From NCBI RefSeq assembly GCF_000003605.2, contig NW_003141833.1, forward strand, positions 58,058 to 86,460: a DNA stretch of 28,403 nt, written 5' to 3'. This stretch comes from Saccoglossus kowalevskii. Its lineage: Eukaryota > Hemichordata > Enteropneusta > Harrimaniidae. The notes beneath the pieces are model-generated. The model was not told the origin of the DNA and searched no databases. It saw only the letters and a program-made list of their open reading frames with translations. Made by a program: the position numbers and the translations under genes. Below are positions 21,398-28,403 of this stretch, piece after piece (position 1 is the first letter of the stretch; every line of letters begins with the position of its first letter).

Positions 21398-24300
21398 ATG
21401 CCAGAAACAACCGAGTTAACCCCTCCATTTGAAAAGACTTACTACTACGATGGAAGGAAGGATAGACTAATGGTAACCGCTATGCACAACGATAGTATAC
21501 ACGCACTGAAAGACTTCGAAGTTAGGGACGACGACGTATACATTGTAACTTACCCAAAAGCAGGTAAGCATATGTGAGCATATGTGAGCATGTGTAATGA
21601 GTGGAGCCAAATGTAAGCCACGACTTTTAATTTGCGAACCTCTCATAATTTAAGCAATTTTGCAATAATCACGGTGCTTAAAAAAGATTAGAAATAATAG
21701 GCACATATAATGATACTGAAGTTAATTTGAATAAATACGTATATTGCATTAGGTTTTGGGTTTAGATTTATATAAAGTTGAATTTGAATTACATTGTAAC
21801 AATACAGTTTAATTTAATTAAATCGATTTGAATTCCATTTCCGGAAAGATTGTATTTTAATTTAGCTAAAAGTATCGCATTCCTATATAAGTTTGCAGAT
21901 TGCAGAGATTGCAGAGTTTATATGACTATATCCTGGGACAATATGTCTCTAACTGTATACAAAAGAGTGTTGGAGTGTATAAACGGACCCTGGATGGCAC
22001 ACCCGAAGCAATGTACCGGGTGAAGCACACAAAGTTCAATATTCTGTAAATCCACAGAGTCAAACATTCCAGTGCCTTGGCGGCAGCGTTTCACAAGGTA
22101 TAAACGCGAAAACGTTTGTACCGCAATTTCTGAAAATGTTACTCTTACTCTAAACGGCAAATTTAGGGAATTTACCAAGTGTGGAATTAATGAAAAATGA
22201 TTTGCTTATTACATCGTTCTCTTAATATTACGTAACAATCGGCAAATGAGTACTGCGCAGAGTGAAAAGTGAATGAAAAAAGTACGGGTCAGTCCGTCGA
22301 CGTCAGCGAGTAAAGCATGCGACCATTAAGGTCATCAGAGGGGCACAATACCTTACCAGTCTGTTAGGAGGGTGACTGAGACGATGTATTTCTATGTTAA
22401 AGTTGTGCAATTTTACGAGTGACTCACTTCTTACGTGGCTACAAGTAACAAGATTCTTTGTTATTATCGCGAGTTCTCGTCTCATTATCATATCTCATGT
22501 TATTATCCTGAGATACTCTAGCCATTAATTTAGTGCAGGGTTAACTATTGAGGAAATTGATAGAAAATTATTTGCTGTGACATATTTCTCTTTATTATGC
22601 GTCAGATATCAGGTGACAATCGGCAAATCATGATTTACCTAATCTGTATGTATCTTGCATAACAATCTAGTTGCGTGAGGGCGGTGATAGGTGAATGTAA
22701 AAAGTACGGGTCAACGATTAAATCATGCGGTTTTTAGGTTAAAGACATAACAATTGATAAGTTGGACACAATAAATATAATTCAGTCTAGTACGTGATCG
22801 GTCTTTGGGGTGGGGGTGGCGGTGGGGGTGGCGGTGGAGTGTGACAGAAACACAGGAAGGGACCGGGCGGGGTCCACCGCTTTTGATCAGAGTTTCCACG
22901 TAGAAAGTAGGGTGTTTTGTATGGCGTCAGCTAATCCTCTAACAAATCAACACGTACTTCTATATATAACGGTTATATTGTAGGTACAACCTTCATTCTT
23001 GAGATCGTGGATGCTATTATGCACAGGGGAAACATCGACGAAATCAAAGGGAAAAGGATGGAGGATAAACTTAATCTGATCGAATTGGGCCCGGCACCAG
23101 GCATCGAAATTGCTACGTATAAAAAGGTGTCCACGTGGAAGTCGCCTCGACAAATCCAGACTCATCTGCCAGTTGATTTGATGCCACCGCAGGTGTTCAC
23201 TAAAAAACCTAGGGTATCTAAACTTGTTTTTTTTTTTAATTCTCATGACACGTATCATTGCTTGTGATCAAACAAGTGCTCAAGTAACGAAATCTTCGCA
23301 TCTCTGTTATAACATTTTTATAGGGAAGCCCCAATATGTGAAGTTATTTGTATCACATCTTAAATATATACGTTATACACTGTTTTAATTCAGATTATCC
23401 TTGTAACACGAAACCCCAGAGATTGTTGCATATCTCTGCATGCATGGCATGCGACTGTAAAGTTCTTGGAGCCGTGTGATTGGGACTATTTAGTTGATCG
23501 TTTTGTAGAAGGCCAGGGTAAGCATTATATTACAACTGTTATAACGCGACCAAAGTATATTTTTTTTTACCTAAACAGGACATAGCATAGATTCATTTTC
23601 ATTTGAAATTTGAAGCGTCGTTTTATCTCTAGTGTAATGGTAAATTAAATTGCACGCCATTATTCGGTCAAAAATAACATTTCGGGATTAACCCGGATTT
23701 GAATTTATTGAAATTGATAATCACAGAAAGGTGACGAAAGATGTCATTATTCCTATTAAATACCATGCACAATACACAAATATGTAACATACTTAAAATA
23801 GTTAGATCGACAAAGTCGGATCTGCATTTGTGTTAGTTATTTGAGTTTTAGTCCAAATTACCTGACTTGACAGCAAACATTATAAAATTTATCGTCTATG
23901 TGATAGGTGTCACATATTTCATTTTCGAACTACTTCTAACTCAAATCCAAATGCATTGTCATCAGAGTAAACTATTTTGCTCTCCTAATTATTTTGTTTG
24001 AAGGCGTGTAGCTGTTTTAGTGCAAAATAAAACCTTTACAATGGAAATGTTAGCACAAAAACAAAACCAACATCAACTAGGCGGTTGGCCAAAATTACCT
24101 AACAAAGCATGCCGCTATTTCATTGACGTGTTTTGTTGTTACCACTTAGTTATCTGGGGATGTTGGTTCGAACACTTGGCAGACTGGATTAATAAGATGG
24201 GCGGTAAGGACAACTTCCTGCATTTGAAGTACGAAGATATCAAAGAGGTATGGATAATAAAAAGAAGTGCCCCAAGCGACTGATTAGATACGTGTCGTCA

Positions 24301-25491
24301 AATAACGTAGACAGGCGTAAGCACAGTGACCAAATAGACAGCTGTTTTGACTGTTTTGTCGTTTGTCACTTACAAGTTTAAGCGCATCTTTCCTGCTCTT
24401 GTCAAGATGTTTTGTTTGTTATTTGAATATGCCTTAATCTGTGGACGTATCAACCTTTGATTTGTCATTCTCCATTTTTCGAAACTGACGAGAGCCTTGC
24501 TTTTCATTTAACTGTAGGATCGCCAAGGTGCTTCGGAGACCGTCGCTAATTTCCTTGGTTACGACTTAAACCCCGATGAGATGAAGAGAGTCGTAGACCA
24601 TACTGATTTCAATAACATGAAAGAATATATGAAAACAGTAACACAACGTGACGTGTTCCTACGTGAAAATAGACATTGGCAACGCAAAGGTAATGAAATA
24701 ATACATCAGTACATCAGACATTAAATTATATTTGTTGGACAGTAACACTGCAGCTCGATTACACACGTGGTTTGTGTAAGCGTGTTTTCGGTCAGTGAAT
24801 ATTGACATACAGATAATGTTAACGCAGTTAACGGTTTGACGTAATGTGTTCAAGTGTATATATAATATGTATGATCAACGGCATATCGAGTAAGAGCGGA
24901 TTGCCGTCACTGAATTCATATTGGAATGCTGATATATACATCAGTGCTCAGTCAGTTTCGAGCAGTCAGAATGCTCGAATCTTAAGCCATCCGACTACTT
25001 GATAGCAAAGCTGAAATATGACTCAATACATGTTGAAACAGTGCCTCACAATAATGTCAGAATATTCACAACTTGTATACGTAAAAAATGATACTGGTAT
25101 TCGCCGGTTGTTTTATCAAGAACCTTATAATAGTGAAACTCAAATTTGCGCTGTATTGTATTATATTTAGGTACGAGTCATTTCCAAACTGCAGCGCAGC
25201 GCAGCGCATTTATTGTATAATGTAATACTTATAATATAATACATCTTTTCACTGAAGGAAACCTACTTCACTATTTCATGTTCACTTTGAGCTATTTCAC
25301 TGAACCAATCGCACTTTAGATATTGTTATTAATCAATTTTCCAAATGTTCTGCGTTACAGGAATTGTGGGCGACTGGAAGTCAAATTTCACAGTGGCCCA
25401 AGATGAAAAGTTCAAGGAATGGGAGCAGCGTAAATGCAAAGAGTATGGAATCGACTTCATGCAATACTACACCAAGACACCTAAAAAATAA
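21398..25491 (+). CDS. Cytosolic sulfotransferase (SULT family), six coding exons
   Basis: The enzyme transfers sulfate from PAPS to hydroxyl or amine groups of small molecules in the cytosol. Coding exons are 21398-21563, 22984-23213, 23394-23517, 24150-24247, 24518-24689 and 25361-25491. All introns are GT-AG, phases agree throughout and the sum is 921 bases, or 306 residues, close to the usual 285-300. Key motifs are the 5'-phosphosulfate loop TYPKAGTT (51-58, Lys54), catalytic His116 in QTHLP, the 3'-phosphate loop RNPRDCCIS (138-146, Arg138 and Ser146), WGCWFEHLADW (176-186), KYEDIKE (200-206) and the C-terminal PAPS clamp RKGIVGDWKSNFT (262-274). The start ATG has a good context (ACC before ATG). 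Oddities: the usual YPKSGTTW reads YPKAGTTF, the TSF before the FxxMK segment reads TDF, and the vertebrate KTVE-type dimer motif is not evident. No signal peptide or membrane segment. The substrate and SULT subfamily cannot be told. Confidence 0.95.
21566..21597. repeat. 11-bp tandem repeat just inside intron 1
   Basis: AGCATATGTG-type units repeat about three times directly after the intron 1 donor (GTAAGC). Only a short simple repeat. Confidence 0.6.
22190..22740. repeat. Diverged direct duplication in intron 1
   Basis: The words ATTTGCT, ACAATCGGCAAAT, GTGAATG, AAAAGTACGGGTCA and AAA/GCATGCG appear in the same order at about 22199-22322 and again at about 22569-22731. The two copies are offset by about 400 bases and well diverged, so this is an old tandem duplication or two copies of one small element. 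Confidence 0.6.
22807..22838 (+). other. G-rich tract with G-quadruplex potential in intron 1
   Basis: Runs of 4, 5 and 5 G separated by TGGCGGT-type spacers give several guanine runs on the plus (transcript) strand. It is one of very few GC-rich tracts in the window and lies 146 bases before exon 2. Confidence 0.5.
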
Positions 25492-25718
25492 GAGTCTCAA
25501 CATTCTTATTAAGAAAATAATTACCTGTAGTAGTAGTAAGGTTATTCATCTAATATTTAGGTGAAAATTTTTACCAGAAACTACAAAGAACATTCATGTC
25601 CCGAATATTTTTTTGATAATTTGTAGAAAATGTAAAAAAAAAATGATGGTACTGGATTTATACTATGTACACACGCACGTTTTATATGTAACTAAATATG
25701 GTATGTAGTAATATAAAC

Positions 25719-25724
25719 AATAAA
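25719..25724 (+). terminator. Poly(A) signal of the sulfotransferase gene
   Basis: AATAAA lies 228 bases after the stop codon and predicts a 3' end near 25740. The interspersed repeat begins directly after it (about 25780). Confidence 0.6.
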
Positions 25725-25779
25725 TATTATTGAAGGGCTCGCAAAAATGTTTCTTTGCAATGCTTCCACCCCAATATAT

Positions 25780-26248
25780 ACAACTTTCATACCAAGTTTG
25801 AAAGCAATTTGCTCAGGAATCCCAGAAAAATGGTTGATAAAACGTTCAAAATACGATTTTCCTAATATTTCTTTGGACTAAAATGGCCGCTATTCAGTTA
25901 TGATAATCAAATAATCAATGTGTGTGAACTAAAAATATCAACTTAGAAACAAATCGGCCAAAACTTATTACAGAAATGAATACAGCTACTAGTATACTGA
26001 AAAACAAAATGGTCGCCAACTGGCCATTTTGAATCGAAACACTAAACAAAATGATGGGCATCAATAAGGCAATATGTCCAACTTTCATAGCCAGGTTTGA
26101 TATAAATTTTTCACCATTTCTCAGAACTAAAATTACCTTCATTCGGTCAAAAAATGGGATCTTGAAAATCACTTGACATGGTCACTAATACAAGTTGTCA
26201 TTATACCAACCAGATAGTCAAGATATGAAACGACCCCAAACGTACGTA

Positions 26249-26340
<92 letters not shown>

Positions 26341-26410
26341 CGTACGTACGCATGCATGCATGGATGGAACGGAATCAATAGTACTTATTTTGGGGCTAAT
26401 GAAAGTGTAA
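25780..26410. repeat. Interspersed repeat related to 15370-16450, with an (ACGC)n core
   Basis: It shares ACCAAGTTTGAAAGCAATTT, ACAAAATGGTCGCCAACTGG followed by CCATTTTGAATCGAAACACT, and an ending of GGAACGGAATCAATAG ... TTTTGGGGCTAATGAAAGTG with the family at 15370-16450. Where that copy has GGACGGAC/ACGCACGG tails, this one has a long pure (ACGC)n array. Confidence 0.75.
26241..26350. repeat. (ACGC)n microsatellite flanked by ACGT units
   Basis: About 23 pure ACGC copies are bracketed by ACGTACGT on both sides and then GCATGCATGCATGG on the right. The reading frames on both strands (Thr-His-Ala-Arg and Arg-Ala-Cys-Val repeats) are artefacts. Alternating purine-pyrimidine sequence can adopt Z-DNA. 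Confidence 0.95.
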
Positions 26411-27530
26411 TATTATAATCACTTTGCAACTAGCCAAATTACAATAAGGTTACACTATATTGTCCCAAAAAGCACACATCTGTGAGGTAGTTTGAATGCA
26501 GTATCAGTTGACGAGTGAGCCCCTGCCACGGGAATGCTTTTTTGACAGCCTTGATCGTGCACATGAACTAATTAGTGTACTTATAAATAATATGCATACC
26601 TTGAAACTGGCCTAATTACAATCAAATTTAACCAGAATATTAAAGTCATCAATTATTGAACCACCTTTACGGTAATTTGAATGGAGATTCATCTGGTAGT
26701 TCAACTCGATAAATATCTCACTACAGATTACCCAGTCGTGACATCACTGATGTGGCCTTCACGTGGTTCGATTTGAACTGAAGTCGTTGGTCTAAATTAA
26801 TCCATTCTTTTGATACCATTGACCAAGCCAAATTGTTTCTAGATCACTCTGCAGAGTTAAATCTGCTCGCAACATTGGGTTTACGATTGACATTACCCAC
26901 ATGTTCAATAAAACTAGCTTGCCATTCAGTTTACTACCATCTTCGCCGAATTAGATACATTAAAAAAACTTCATCAAAGCATCTTGTTCTTCATAGATTT
27001 TGTATCGGCGAAAATAGATTCTGACAATTCATGACTATACGGACTTCTAGAAAACAGCATTTCACAGCGTGGTCAAAATATAGATGCAAGAATAGTAACT
27101 TGTTCCGGAAAGTCTGCAAATATAACTACAGTCCTACAGTATCTTCTTTGCTTGACAGTTCGTCATAGGATTCACTAGTAAATGGGTATGCATTGCATAA
27201 AGCAAGAGCCATTACAACAAGGGCTACGAAATTGGTTTCCTAATTCTTATAAGATATGATTTGTATATTATGTAAAATAAAGTATGACCTGGCAAAACAG
27301 CTGAGACGCGTATTCGTTTATTACTGGAAATTATTTGAAACAATACTGCACAGTACAACTCGGTTTAGTAATTTGTTAGCATTATATCGCCACCAAGAAT
27401 TATAATACTGTTTACATCGACTATTTACCCAGGGTCTTGAATATGGAAAATTGCCAAAAAAAATAGATATTTTGTTTTTTTAAACGTTGTATATTTCTTG
27501 TAATTCTAAGTTCGGTTAACTGATAATTAA
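26411..27530. other. Non-coding stretch downstream of the sulfotransferase gene
   Basis: No gene recognised. The plus-strand frame 26833-27024 has no family resemblance. Nothing else with clear boundaries. Confidence 0.5.
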
Positions 27531-27532
27531 AA

Positions 27533-27764
27533 TTCGAGTTACTAAATGTGGACGTTCAACAAAAACATATGTTGCCCGTAACTCGAGGTTCTATTAATTT
27601 TTAATTGAACCACAGTCCCTCTATAGACTGTGATTGAACATCGAGTTACAATTTGGGCGTGGTTTTGGAAAAGTGGGCGTGGTTCCTAAAATATAGGCGT
27701 GGTCATTTGTGTAACTCGATGTTTTCATAACTCGATGTTCGTAACTCGATGTCCGTAACTCGAA
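27533..27764. mobile_element. MITE-like element with 10-bp terminal inverted repeats
   Basis: TTCGAGTTAC at 27533-27542 is the exact reverse complement of GTAACTCGAA at 27755-27764, bounding 232 bases. The right half carries tandem TAACTCGATGT-type units (about 27712, 27727, 27741 and 27755) and three GGCGTGG boxes (27656, 27677, 27697). CCGTAACTCGAGG also occurs internally near 27576. No coding capacity. A short non-autonomous DNA transposon fits best; target-site duplication is unclear. Confidence 0.6.
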
Positions 27765-28403
27765 CAATTCAGCATCTCCCTGACGATCTATTCGTGTCAA
27801 TACATGGACGTCTATGGGCTGGAACGTCTAAGTCCCGGTACAGGACCTTATACTTGCTTAAAATAATAGAAATTATAGAATTGAAACAGTTTGGCGATGC
27901 GATGCAAGCATTTAATTTAATTATTTTGCTCCGAAACTTCCGGCGAATCATCCCGCACCATACTAATACTATAGGGAGACAAGTAACCTGTAGAATACTG
28001 TGTGGGTAATATTTTTTATATTGATTTTTGCTGCATTTGCAGCAAATAGTTACCAAACAATGAGAAATCTATAGGATTGAATATACCCCACAGCTGGCTT
28101 CACATGCATTGTTCATAGTTCATATGGTGCTTACACCAGGATTTAATTACAGCACCTAGGCGGTATGTGGTTACAGCTTAATGTTCGAGTAATCGCAAGA
28201 AATTGACATGACAATAGAAATTCATTAAAGACTGCCACTCCCATGCAATTAACAGCGAGTGAAATTCCTGGGATTGAAACATATATTTTGAAGTCACTGA
28301 TGTAGGCAACGAATAACTGCAAGTTGACATAAAGACGAGGTAGTTTATTTAATCAGTGGTCAACTAGACGCTGAATTATAATTAATTTGTTTATTTCAAT
28401 TTC
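27765..28403. other. Non-coding stretch at the right end
   Basis: An 86-codon plus-strand frame (27749-28009) begins inside the MITE terminal repeat, and a minus-strand frame overlaps it; neither resembles a known family. No repeat or RNA gene seen. Confidence 0.45.

Noticed and set aside
26169-26410. Open frames on both strands across (ACGC)n
   Set aside because: They are products of the microsatellite, with simple four-residue repeats.
1-28403. CRISPR array, prokaryotic operon or phage-type defence system
   Set aside because: Spliced gene structure, poly(A) signal and metazoan retroelements show nuclear eukaryotic DNA. The tandem repeats have no spacers.

Overview
This is eukaryotic nuclear DNA, most likely from an invertebrate animal. 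It is AT-rich, has one spliced gene with GT-AG introns, and is full of microsatellites and decayed transposons. The host is probably marine. A Ty3/gypsy fragment with integrase ahead of reverse transcriptase (the Gmr1 order, best known from deuterostomes) leans towards a non-vertebrate deuterostome, but the sequence cannot fix the species and a mollusc is not excluded. There is no operon structure, CRISPR array, rRNA gene or convincing tRNA gene.

Layout. 1-67 is a TGTA microsatellite. 68-2390 is non-coding apart from two GC-rich hairpins. About 2522-4715 is a broken DIRS-like tyrosine-recombinase retrotransposon: gag with a CCHC knuckle, then an RT/RNase H remnant, with unexplained sequence between them. 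7174-7443 is a short open frame resembling the N-terminal part of Crypton/DUF3504-type proteins. 7490-9000 is a broken Gmr1-like gypsy pol. 10750-11436 is a PIF1-like helicase pseudogene. 11706-13996 is a pair of about 380-bp inverted repeats around a 1.5-kb centre. 15370-16450 is a composite repeat family with a relative at 25780-26410. 17119-17168 is an assembly gap that abuts a 140-bp tandem satellite (17169-17690). 27533-27764 is a small MITE-like element.

The only gene that looks intact is a cytosolic sulfotransferase at 21398-25491 (+). It has six coding exons, 306 codons, all splice phases agree, a TATA box upstream and a poly(A) signal downstream. All core PAPS-binding and catalytic motifs are present. 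The genes do not form a pathway: one housekeeping or detoxification-type enzyme gene sits in a transposon-rich neighbourhood.

I did not find a convincing new biological system. The observations most worth checking are the inverted-repeat structure beside the PIF1 pseudogene, the gap-adjacent 140-bp satellite with its internal palindrome, the IN-before-RT gypsy fragment, and the 14-bp perfect hairpin at 1768-1816.
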